Source of the DNA: Baylisascaris procyonis
Taxonomy: Eukaryota; Nematoda; Chromadorea; Rhabditida; Ascarididae
NCBI GenBank assembly: GCA_037389465.1
Contig: JAZARR010000154.1
Location: 4,898,001 to 4,962,000, forward strand
Reading direction: 5' to 3'
Length of the DNA stretch: 64,000 nt
A program made the position numbers and the translations under genes. The notes under the pieces were generated by a model. It made no database searches, was not told where the DNA came from, and saw only the letters and a list, made by a program, of their open reading frames with translations. Within the stretch, counting starts at the first letter, position 1; each line of letters opens with the position of its first letter. This document shows positions 35,501 to 48,500 of this stretch, one piece after another.

Positions 35501-38500
35501 CAAACAACGGTAACGCATCACTGTTGAGTCTCTATATTACTCATTTATTTATTACTACTTCTATTTATTTCCTATTTATTTATTACTTTATTTATTTTAA
35601 ACATATGTCGATTGTATTTTTTGAATATATTTACGTTATTTCTATATTATAAATGTTATTGTAATCTTATCGCTATTATTAGATATGTTTATTGAGTATA
35701 TTGTTTTGTGGAAGTAATTAGAAAGAGGGTTTATGTTGATTTTGTGCCATTTATAGATATCATCTTCCCACTCTGCGGCTATCCATCAGTACAACTTGTA
35801 TAGTATGCAACTCGCTAATCTTACCAATAATACGGTATTTATACCTAAATTTACATAATTGATCGTAATCTTGTAGATTTTTACATAAATGGAGAAAGAA
35901 CTAGAGCAAAAAATCGACGAGAAAGGTACTTATTTTATGGCGTTAAATCATTGAAAATAGTGAATTTCATTTCATGACTAAAAAATCTCTAAGTCTTACC
36001 TGAGAGTTTTTCTCTATATTAGTGGAATTTATTATGACTTATTTTATGGGACTATTTATTTTAATCAATATTTATTCTAATTATTATTTTAATTATTTAT
36101 TTCAATTAATAAAATAGTGCTAGAAAGAAGATGGTGTTTGATGGTGAAAAATTTTGCATCGATTTATTGGTTCGTATCGATTTTTTTGGGCGTTGCGCCC
36201 ATTTTGAAATACGTATCCGCCCACTCTTCGTATTACTTTTCTTTTCAGCGATAGAGAGGGACCGTATTTTTTGCTACTTTATTTTTTGTTGGTGAAAAGA
36301 CTATTTCGCTTAGCTGATTTATCGACTTTTGGAGAAGTTTTTGTTCTTTGAGAGTAAATCCATCTTTTTTCCCCCAATAATCTCCCTTTATCTTTTTTTT
36401 TTTGCATATTACCTCCGCCTTCACCGTTATCCTCCCTCACCTGGCCTTATCTTTCCTATTCTCGCAAACCTTCAACACAATAGGATATGACTCTTGTGAT
36501 ATATTAAGCTGTCAACTCATAAATTTCACAACGTTTATTGAAATATCTTCGTTCATATAAATTGTATAATTGGGCCATTCGAAAAGGCGGGGGGGGGGGA
36601 GGGGAGGGGGAGGGGGGGATTGCCTTACTTACCCTGTCACTCTCCATCCACCTTAAATGCTATGCGCTTTCTTTACCTACTTAGTTCGCTTAAATATTAT
36701 AACATTACTAGATACTCCATTTTCACATGATCGCTTTTTTCGTTTAGTCCTATCTTTCGGGCTGAATGGAGTGGAAGAAATTACGTCGAGATTGGAGAGG
36801 AGGGGAAGGATGAGACGGACGGGTAGAATTAAATTATTGCAACTAATTTACTTATGACCTTTGATAGCTTAGAAACCGGTTCTATAGTAATTCCCATTTC
36901 CCTTAAGCAAGAAGGTTCTTTCTCTGGGTATTCCATCGAACATCGAAGGTTACATCGGATATGTTCTTGGTAATTAGTGGGTTTATTATGTATTATAATA
37001 AGCTCATCTTTTCATGATTAACGCAATATTTTTATTGTTACGATACCATTATTTAATCCTCAGGGCTTATATATTTTTTCTGTTGAAGAAAATACTAAAT
37101 TTGATCTACGAAAAGGAAATGACCATAACACGCTTGAAGCTTTTATTTGAATAAAAAAAAACCGATCGAAAGACCTTCGGAAGTAGTTATTCACTCATAT
37201 ATTGAAATCTTATCATTATGCCAATGAATCTTTTATAATTGAGTAAGGACTTTTTTGCTCTTTTTTTCTGCAAAATTAATGATCGGAAATAACAGAATTC
37301 CTTTTTTTGTTGCCGAAATTCTTGTGCGATATATTGACCCCGTTGACCCGACAAGAGCGAGACGCTGCTTGAAATTGACATTTTAAAAGTGCATCTCAAG
37401 GTATGCGAACAATTCTCAACCACCCGTTTTTCTATAAATTTTCTAAAGCGCAATAAGTGCCAGATGACTGTCAATTTCAGGCTTAAAACCCTAGAATCGG
37501 GTTTAGTACTGAGTGCTTTTTAATGCTTTTGGCAACGTATCATTTACGACAAAAAGCAATATAATAGTGGAAAAATTTCCATGAATGAACAATTTTATCA
37601 ACAAAAAGAAAACTTTTATTCAACAAATATTTTCTAGGCAACCGGTTGTTTAATCAACTAAAATAGAAAAGTGCACATTTTGCCAACATGATGTACTATT
37701 TGCTTTGTGTTTACATTCTTGAAAACATTCCTTTCAACAGGTATTTTATAATAGCCTCTTGGGCACTTTCTTGATTATATAATTGATTTGCGAATTCGAA
37801 CGATGTGTTCTGATGATTTTCTATGATGATTTTAAGAGTTGAAGAATCCTTTTCATTGATGTTATATTTGAACAATGCTAGGGAAATTGACTCAAGAGGT
37901 AAGCATGGCTGGGTAGTATGAGAGTACCAAAAGGTGAAAAGATATTTATTAGGATCTGGGTCTATATAAAAATATAGTGGGCATTATTGCAGTAGTATTA
38001 TGTAAGTAATACAAGTAAATTATTATAGAATTAACACTTTTTATGGAGTTCCTTGTAGTTGAAATAACATATAGTAATAATCGGAACAAATCGTCCACAA
38101 ATTGATTAATTTTTACGTTTTTTTCACCGTTGTTGAGATCTCTCTAAAAATTTCTGATAGATATCAGATATCAACGTCACTTATTTTTTGTACATTATTT
38201 TTTGCTAAATAATATAACGTAATCTTTTAAGTTTAACTTAATTTTTATTCCATTCAACCTTAATAAATCTCTATATAGTTTAAAGGGGGTTTCGTTTGTT
38301 ATTGAAGAATTTTCATAGTTTATTCAACGACGTGAAATTTGAGTTCATAATCCTTAAGGAAAATTTGAATTTAAATTAAAAAATGGATGTAGAAGTTTTA
38401 ATGGATTCTGAAGTGATTATATTCGTTAACATCACTGTTGTATTTATGTGTCAGCAAACTTTCATGACGTCATTCCATTCTTGCGTTCAGCCAACACGAC

Positions 38501-41500
38501 AATCATATTATCCACTACTGTAGTCTTGTAGTCTTAAGCCTTTAGTAGACCAAAAACCAAGAGGCGGAACCATATAATTGGAAAAGAATGCAACATATGT
38601 CTAGTGGGAGTGAGTCATATGGCAGTAATGAGGTAATACCTTCTGATAGATTGATCAGTCCTTTATCATAACTTTTATGTGGGGCGCGGTAGGATGCGCG
38701 ATGTACTTCCACCGCCAGGGATTCTAGAGACAAAGGTTGGCAAAACGCTTGCCCAGTCTCAATTAGATTGCGAGATCTAAAGGTTTATTGTTTATGTTGA
38801 AGCGGTAATTGAAGAATGTGGGATACCATCCCAAAGTTGGGTGCAAATTTAAAAACACCGGAAGCGCTTGGTGAAACGTTTTAAGGAAAAATTTCCTCTG
38901 CATCCAAGATATTAGGACCTGCTTTCTGTTTTAATGAAAAAACATGGAAGATCGAGGCGAATTCACTGCCTTTTTGCTTGTCTTACTGAATCATTAAGTA
39001 AACTCAACGCGATCGTCACATACTCCCATATATACATGAATTTATACGTGTAAGAAATATAGAAGCCTCGCAGCTTCTTCTAAAAGGCGTTGAATAAAAG
39101 ATGTCACTCACGAATTGGCTTCAATCAGTTCAAAAAATGCTTGTGTGTGATGTTTTATTCCATGGCATCGTATGTTTTCCTTGTGAAGTGGTGGGGCAAA
39201 AGGGCCGAAGGTAATGAGTATCCATCCCTTTATAATAAAAGTTTGAACTTTACGTCTATTTACATCTAATTTTTTTCAGTGAATATATCAAGAATTTTTC
39301 TTGTAGATTTATGGGAATATGAAAAATTTCGCATATAATCTGTTTAGCCTAGATGTATTGAGAAAAAAAAAAATTCGAGAAAATGAATTTACTTACTGTT
39401 TTATTTTATATTTTCCTATCATAAAATATATAATTAGTCTCATATAAAGGATGTAAATTTAGAAATTGATAAAAACATTTTCGTACATAAAAAGTTATAA
39501 ATCGATTCGAAGCGAAGAAACGTGATGATACAGTACTGATTCATAACTGCATAAAATCAACATTACTATTTATTATTATTATGTGGCAGTAATTTTGTAA
39601 CCACCTATTGCAATTGCGATAAGCTTGACTGTTGCCAACAATCACTTAAAACGCCTCTTGTGAAAGTTTGTTGCCTCTTCACGTGAACAGTTTGTCGTCT
39701 TCTCTCAGATCAATAGCCTATAGCAGTAAAGAGTAATCCGTCTCGAGTTTAATCTCTATTTTTTATCGTGTTTACTAAAATACTTTTAAATATAAATAAA
39801 ATAATGGAACTCATGAGAAGTGTCATTAGTACTGTCGGAATTACTGCCAAAAATACAGTAAAGTCATGCGATTACTAGAAAAATAAAACCTGAATTACTA
39901 ATTATATATCGTATATTAAGAATATATACCGTATATAATTATGTTTGCGCGTTATTCGCGAAGAAATAAATTCATTACTAAGGATTAAGTTTAAAAAAAG
40001 AAGAGAAAATTTTGTGAAATCATTGTTGTAATTACTGCAAACGCTTTTTGTTCTTTTTCATCATATCCCTAAACTTATCTATTAGGAATATAACATATCA
40101 TAGAATTGTGCAAAAAAAAAAATGTATTACTTGACTTCTTGTGTTATCATTGACAGCTTCCAGCCATCATTAGTCTCTAACTGTGCAGTTAAATTTTAAG
40201 TTTTATAAAATCACGAATCATGCGCCTTTTTCTGACCGTACCAAAAGATTGGCGTATCCAATCTTCGAATTTTTCAAGGCACTTTAATGTCTTATGCGTT
40301 TTATAATAGGGTATTTTCTATATAGCTGAATAGCTCACATCTTTTGCATATAGTGTATTCCAAATTTTTTTGCCTCAGGGCCTATGCGTTTTAGTACTTG
40401 TCTATTGTTTTTATTTTATTTTGCTCATTGCGAGTTCGAAGCACTTGTAGTCCACATATCTGCACAGGAAATTGTGGATTCAAGAGGGAATATTAGGTGA
40501 TAAATGAGAATCGCTTATCAGGACTCAATTATTAAAGCGCCTTCCGTTAGGATCACATATTTGCTAATATTTCCTGGCTTAGGTTAGATGTTTTTCCGAT
40601 TGCTGCAAAAAAAAAACCTTTCTCTAATTGGATTATATATTAGATCTGTGAGCTTAACTTCAAATTCTCGCTAAAAAACGTAAACATGAACGACGTTGTT
40701 GCTTTAAGCGATTGGACGGTACTTTAGAATTCAAATATTTTATTCATCACTCAGGTGGATAGAATTTGTGAAAGGTTATTGCTCTCAATGGTAATGACCT
40801 CAATGCGATGCTCAGAAAATGTCAACTAATTTACTCGTCTCCTCCTCGGCTTCTACCCTTTCCCGATTCTCCCAACGTATTTTCACCAGCCAATTTTTTT
40901 TCGCGCATTCAATTCCTGCGAATACAATTTCGTTAAATTCCTGCGAATATATTTATTGCGCATTTCAATTGGTATTCATCATTGCATTCCCACAATTTTT
41001 TTTTTTTTTTTGCAAGGGACCTTGAAATTAGTGAAGTGGATTCATTCGATAATGTGAACGGCACTCAATTAATGGAGAGTGAATGCAAGTTTTTTTTAAC
41101 GATCATACTTAAAGGATGTGATGCAAACACTCAATTTACTAGCTGAACTAAACTCCGACTCCGACTCCGAATGTTGAAAAATTATTGAAAAACTATAAAA
41201 TTATTGCTAAAATACTATATTTTTCTATAGTTCTTGTTTTATTTTTTTTTTTTACTTACAATCTTGTTGTCACTAGAAATAGCAGCCATAATATGTCGAT
41301 GGATAAGCAATTGGGAACAAGAATATTATGTTACAGTGGAATGGGAACGGAATGCTTTATGTTTCAATCAAGTGCATTAGCTATGCAATTGAAATCTCTT
41401 CCGGGCACATCCCATATTAAGAATTATTTTGGAATCTCTCTCAGGATAATTCAGGAAATTATGGACTGTGATTATGAATGCATTGAGATAATTTGGCTTT

Positions 41501-44500
41501 ACGCATAGGTTTCCATCTTTCCATTTATTTCCGGTTTCTTTCGATTAGGTAAGAATAGGAATGGCATCGCGTCGATGGACCACATAATGAAACGACGAAT
41601 TCGTAGAGGCTTTTTTCCCTTTTTTCATTTTTTTTTTTGCGGTGAAAAATGTATTTTTCTTTTTTGCGAAACAATTTTTCGCTATTCATTTTTGAGCATT
41701 CCTTCGTCATGACTTTAAAATTTTTGGATTTTAAATTTTTTTTCTTCGAAATTTGGATATGTTCCAAAAATTTTCCAATTTTATAACACATCGTTTTGTT
41801 AGTCGCAAAGTTAAAATCACTGAAAAAAACAGCGAGAATTTTTTCAAAATCTGAAAAAAATTTTCCATGGAATTCTGCCAAATTTTTCTTCTGCTTTTTT
41901 TGCTTCACCGAAAATCAGTAGTCGTGTAATGACGGGTATTGTTTTAATAGTAAATCCACTCCGTTATCGTATCGTCGATGTTACATATCGATCGTCTTTT
42001 GTATTCAAAATATGCACACCATTAGACATTTGATTGGACATTTGATGGATGGTATAAAGGAATCTGTGCATAATATACGATATAAATTTTTTCTCTCATA
42101 TAATATTTGAACTTTCCTGGGGGGGGGGTTCTTAAAAAATACTGGTTATTTTAAGTCGGGACGTAGGAATTTTACATGTTGAAAGCGTTTAATGCTGTTG
42201 AAGATCGAATTCAATATTATTGATTTATCGATTGGAATTGAGTGAATATATCTCAGTAATATAAAACTGACCAATCAATCAATAATCTAAAATTCAATGT
42301 TGTATATCCATATTGGCGAAGATTCACGAAAAAAAATTGTTGAAATCGGTTTCGTTGCGATATGATTGGCATAGCGTTGAATTCCTTTACTACGTTGAGC
42401 ACAACAAAACCGGTTGTAGTGCGATTGCGAGGGGGAATGCAGCTATGATACGACTAAAACTCTCTGCAAACGTTACAATACGTCGTTTTCACATTGAAAT
42501 ACCGCTCTTTTCACCTGCATCTTGAACCTATAATTCACTAATATTTCCTTCTATTTCCGCTTTTTGTTTCACTTTTTTAGGCTTTGTTTTTATTTTTATT
42601 TTTTTTCAAAGTAAAATTAATAAAGATATTGGAGATATAAAGATTCCTAAATATGCTTAATCCAGTTTTTTAAATAATAAGAGTCGGAAAAATGCTGAGC
42701 ATTTCAGCTCTTTCATTCAAATATGATATTCTTTTCTGTTGCTGTCGGAAATATATTGCATTATATTTGAGAATGCACCTTGAAGAACATAGATAAACCC
42801 GTGGTTAAAAAATTTTGAAATTCATTTTTTACGATCTCCTGTAAAAATTTTCTCAGAATTCATAATCAACTTGAAAAGAAAAAATGCTTATTTTTTGCAA
42901 GGGAAACTTATATTTAAAAAACTTATGTTCATCGGGAACTTATATTTAAAGCCGTTTTCTTCCCATCAGAAGTTATGCTTAATGGCACATATCGATCGCT
43001 TTCCCGATAGAATGCCGATCAAGCATTAGCAATATGATAATATAATTGTTCTCGTCGTTATAACGATTCGCAGGTGTATTGATTTGTCTACTATAAACGG
43101 AATAAGGCGATCAGGTGCAAAGAGTGCAAACGTTATATATGTCTGCTTATTGACAGATGATATTCTGCTTATTGACAGATGATTGAATCGAAGCACCTGA
43201 ATCGTTCGTATTATTCAAAAACATTTACAGTGGCGTTTGCGATCCACTGACGACGATATTCAACTGCGATCTCTCTCTCTCCCTCCTTCTCTCCCTCTCT
43301 CTCTCCCTCCTTCTTTCTGTTCGTTTCGACTAACGTCGAATCAGTGTGCATTCCATCTATATCGGTTCTCGACTTGCTACAGTTCAGCTATTATTAACGA
43401 TGACAGCTGCATTCTGCCAACAAAATGCGAACTATGTGACGGTAAGTATGGAATAGTAATATACTTAAGAAAATTCGGACGATCCATGCTTATGGAGTTA
43501 CAAATTTTTTTATTTAATTACTAGTAGAAAGTAAGGCAGTAATATCTAATTTATATTGAGTTTATTTGTATTTTTCAACGATAAAATTTTATCACTCCTG
43601 ATAGCATGTTATCTTTCGCATTTTCTTGCTCACTAGAGATCAATATAATGCATTTCTCGTTTATTTTATTTTAATTTATTATTATTTTTTTATTATTGTA
43701 TAGCTAAAATTACAGCCATCCAATTTTATGGTTCGTGTACATCACTTAGAATGTATACGAGATGGTGGAATCCTCGATCCTGATGATCTACTATTTGAAG
43801 TTTTTGATGAAGAGAGAGATCAGGTGAATTATAATATAAAATCAATCGTCATAACATCTCTTCAATTTTTTTTGCATTTTACATTTTTTTTCCGATTTTT
43901 TTAGCAAATTTCTAAAGAGAATTTATCGGCATAAGGATGAGGGATTACATTTTTATAGTTGTGATATTATTATAAAACGATGCATCTTATGGGGGTGACT
44001 AATAAAATACGTTCAATAGGATGATTCTATTTTCGGTTTTTTCCTTGATTAAAGCTAAAGGCTTTCAAATCTCACACCGAAATTTTTGTTGAGAGTCGAT
44101 GGCCTGAACGGAAACGAAAGCTATAATAACGATAGATGCAATATTCTCATCGAAAAGCAATTTACATATGAGATAAAATCAAAATTGATTTTTAAACAGT
44201 CATCATAACGAGAATGATATACTTCATAAAAGCGTTATGCTGTGGAATATTGAAGAATCATTTAAGTGAGCGCTTCTATAGAGTTGACCACCTTTTTTTG
44301 AAAAAAAACTTTGCTATCATTTTATTCACCACTAGTGTTTAATTATTTCATTTATGGGTTTTATGCTTCGATAAATTGCTCCAAAGTGTACTCTCATCGA
44401 CTCCTTTCTCCGACTCCGTTCACTTTTTATTGCTACTGAAGTGAAGCTATCCTATTTGATGAACTCATTGAAAACATGAATAATTCATCAATCATTCTCA

Positions 44501-45430
44501 ATAGCGCAATACATTCGACTATTATAAAGATGAGTAATATTTTATTATGAGAAAGATAAACGTTGATTCATATAGTCGGTGAATATATATAATATAATTA
44601 TTAGGCAATCTGAAAAATATTTCATCAATTGTGTATTATCGATATTGGAGACGGTTGATTGAGGCGAGATATTGCCTCTATATTTTTGATATTTACGAAT
44701 GTCTGTCGTGATCGAATAGGGTGACGTTCTATCTATTCGTTCACTTATTTTTATGGAGATATCCTTAAATAAGGTGATTCCACCGAATAGATATAATATA
44801 AATGTTATCATAGTCTAATGTATATGAGTCATATTCCATCGTTATAAAGTGGAACGTAGTTATGATTGCGGAAATGATATTCTGCTTTTAGTTTTTTCTA
44901 TTTTGAAAAACATTTAACGTCTAAACATTAGAGATTGACTCATTTCCGCATTTTTCATCTGTGAAATATTTAGTTGAAAGTTGTTGATTTGTGAATAATT
45001 GAGTATTTAGATGAATGACTTTAGAATAATCGGAAATGAGGATAATGTTCGAATTTTTATTTCTTTGTGGTATTTATATTTATGTTTATTTCAACTATTG
45101 TGAAATATTATTTAATCTGTTATGAATTTAAGGTGTTGGCAATTTACGATGAACAAGATGACACCTCTTCGCATTCACATCGGAATATGAAATCTCGATT
45201 TGCGGTAGATGGTATCTCATCGTCACCTTCATCACCACCTGCCACTACATCAACTCCTTTGGGAAATCACACAGTGAACATCTCGAGTAATGCGGACGGT
45301 GATATTGTTGAAATCACCAGTCTCAGCGAGCCGCCAAGTTGGTCTTTTGCTTATTCTTTTTAGATACTCTTGCTAAATTTTGCAAAAGCGCATTACAATA
45401 ATGTCATATACTTTATATTTTGTCATATAT

Positions 45431-45501
<71 letters not shown>

Positions 45502-48500
45502 CTATATGGAGGAAGTTTATTTTCTGCCACTCTTGACGACATCAGCTTATTCGATCCGGTTTAGTTCGCGAATTTAGGGAATTTGATGCTGCTGCTCTTC
45601 GAAAATATTCTTTACAAAAGGTAGAATCGAATATTGTCACCCTCAAGTCCCTTAGAACAAGGCAATGCGAATGATTTGATGCTCGTTGCTCACAGCTCAG
45701 TACTTACAACCAATGGCGCCCAGGTGGCAGCTACTTTTTGGCCGTATTTGATGGCCATATTGGTCATATCGTGCTGTGCCGGCCACTTTGGCCATTACTT
45801 TATTGGCCATAGCTGTATTGACCACTGAGCTGTGCTAGCTTCATAGCTCAATACTTGCTAGTTTGTTGGCCATATTTGTTGAGCTGAGTCGTTAGGATGG
45901 CTGAAAGCTAATTTTTCACTAATTTATTGATGTTTCAGTTCAAATAATGTTTAGCAATATTTTCACAACCCAAACTTATAGGAGATTTGAATATTTTGAT
46001 TGTTAGAATTATTGAAACAAATATATTGCCCTTCGCTAATAGTTGAATGCTTAGATCGAGGAAATTAGTGACAGATGAAAGAATTTTGAGTAGTAATAAT
46101 TGACAGCCGTCTAACCATCTCTGTCTGTTTGTGTGGAAGAAATGAATATACGAGGGTCTCTCAACTGATAAGAAAATGAATGACGTTTGCAGCAGAAGGG
46201 CTTCGAGTAATATCGGATGCGGCACATGCATTACAACAATTACCTTCATCCTCTTCTTCATTGTCAAGGAGTGACTATGGTTCGGGATCGGGTTCAGTGG
46301 CACATTACGAGCAAAAACGACCATCAACTGGGCGGGTATATCCGCCGGCCTTGAAGACTGCTGATCGCTCACCGAGGGTCAAACACAAAGTCACTCTTTC
46401 TCCAGGTTCCATTTTTTTCATTTCCTTCCAAAATTTCATCCTTATTAATTTTTTCCTTTTTTAAATTAAGTGGCCCGTATTTTATAGTTTCCGCTTTCCA
46501 TCCAATATTAGTTATAAAATATTTCAGAACGTGAGGGCCATTTCATTCGTTTATGTGGCTGTTGTGAACAAATGCATCATAGACGTTTAAATGAAGCACT
46601 TCCAGTGCAGCCTTCTTCCTCACTGTAAGCCTTATCAGCATTATAGCTGCTTTGCATTTTTTAGCGTTTCATTGCTCTTATCAACTTTTTCGTCCAGCCG
46701 GCTGTCACTGCTAAATTATCTAATGTTGAACATTATTCCCTCCTTGCATTACCAACAGTTATCAATTTCGCTACGTCAACTGACGATATAGAGCATTCAA
46801 AAATTAGAGAGATCGAAATATAGGGTAATAATTCAACAACACAAAAAAATATCTGCCAACAGCAGTGAACGATGTTTCGGGCTAAACGGTCTCTCCACGC
46901 TATTTATATGCGCAATTTTAGAGTCATTCTATTATTTAATAGGAAATTGGAAAATTATAGCAGGAAAGTTTATAAGTCTCCTTCCCACAATACCAGGTTC
47001 ACTTCTTTCAAAACGACGATAAACCCTCCGGCTTCTCTTACATGCAATATGGTAGATATGCTCTATGTCTCTTTTAAAGGTCCTGGTGGGAAGTAATTCT
47101 TGATGCTCTGATGGGGTTTTTTCTTGAACATTGCATTTATAATACTACTCTCATCGTTGTTTTGGTCTTACTTCATTTTATTATATTTGAAGAAAAAAAT
47201 TTTGAAAATTTTTCACTTTAGCAAATAAAATACCTTTCAAAGAAAAAATTGCGCCGTTTATTTAATCGAGTTCATTTTTCTTTCCTTTGAAACTCATTCA
47301 ACCTTATAATGTTTCCTCTTTGTCATTTTGCCACTTTCTTATTCATCTATTTCAATGTATTCCATTTCATTTCTTCAAGTGAAGTTTTCTTTAAGTTTAA
47401 AAATTCATAACAAAAAATATAGAACTAAACAATATTCATAAAGCAGTGGATCGGTCTTTTTTTGCGACGTAACCGACATAAAATGTAGTTCCAATCGATT
47501 GCAATATGCGTGCAAGTTGTTGGCGTCTTCAAGTCTGTAACTGTATTCGGTGTTGATAGATCTGTTTGAAGGCAGCGATAAATGACCATCCTAAGATGTG
47601 CTTTGTCGTTAACATATTTCATATCTCTAGCTTCAGTGCTTATCGAGTTGAAACAATCAGACAGACACATACAGACATGACCTAATAAAGCAGAATTCAA
47701 CTTAGTTCAGTTATTTATAAGCCAAAAGAACGTTTTTTGTAGCTGTGCTCTGATGTATCCATTCGATGGCCTTGATCTTATCTATCGATGTGTTTTGCTT
47801 TTTCTCAACGTTTGGAATAGGATTTTATTGCATGTTTTATTAATAGATCGTTTCAAGGAGTGTGACAAATAGCACGATTACGATATATCTTCTATGCAAA
47901 TATTGATAAGCTTCAAGTGGGATAAGTATAATATTCGCTTCTCAGGAAAGGTCATCCTTACGAAGTGAACGTTAGTATAATCGTTCTTTGCGCTAACCAT
48001 ATTTGAGGAAACGGAGTCTTCCCTAAAACATTCACCCATATTCTCGATGAATTTCTTAATTCATCTTTCTTGCCTTTTCAGTAAAGATGAGAGGAATCTT
48101 ATAGTCAGTTCCAGCTTCTGCTCGAACCACTGCTAATTTTTCATTCTAACCTTTAACACATCGGGGAACTCCTTAGTTAATATGTGCTCGTTGTGACGAT
48201 TGACTTGATAGAGAATAATTTGTTCGATGAAGCTCAAATACAAAGCATCTGCGCAATGGCTTGCATCACGTGCATCTAGCAAATTTAATCCTATCTTTCA
48301 ACATGACTTGTAGGCTCTCATTTCTGTCTCTTCATTCGGCACATCGCATAAGCTGGTTTCTGAAATTGCGCCCGCATTGACCTGTTTTTTTTTTCGATCG
48401 TCGATAGTTTCGATTGATTCGATTTGCGATCTTCTTTCAATTGCCATAAGTAGTTTCACTCTGCCATCATCGTGAGTTCGAATTGTCTGAGGTGTTCCCA

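Noticed and set aside
35160..35507. 115-codon minus-strand ORF
   Set aside because: No motif and no splice support. The GC-raised block is better explained by the + strand candidate exon, which is itself uncertain.
41185..41508. 107-codon + strand ORF with a hydrophobic start, possible nested membrane gene in par-3 intron 1
   Set aside because: The hydrophobic part comes from T-rich sequence, there is no family motif or splice context, and frames of this length occur by chance elsewhere in the window.
41525..41908. 127-codon minus-strand ORF
   Set aside because: Its translation is Lys/Asn/Phe low complexity produced by A/T runs.
45370..45577. Two overlapping ORFs with Tyr-Ile repeats
   Set aside because: They are translations of the (TA)n microsatellite.
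45935..46372. 145-codon minus-strand ORF, the longest in the window
   Set aside because: It lies antisense to par-3 exon 4, whose + strand reading is phase-consistent, and shows no recognisable domain.
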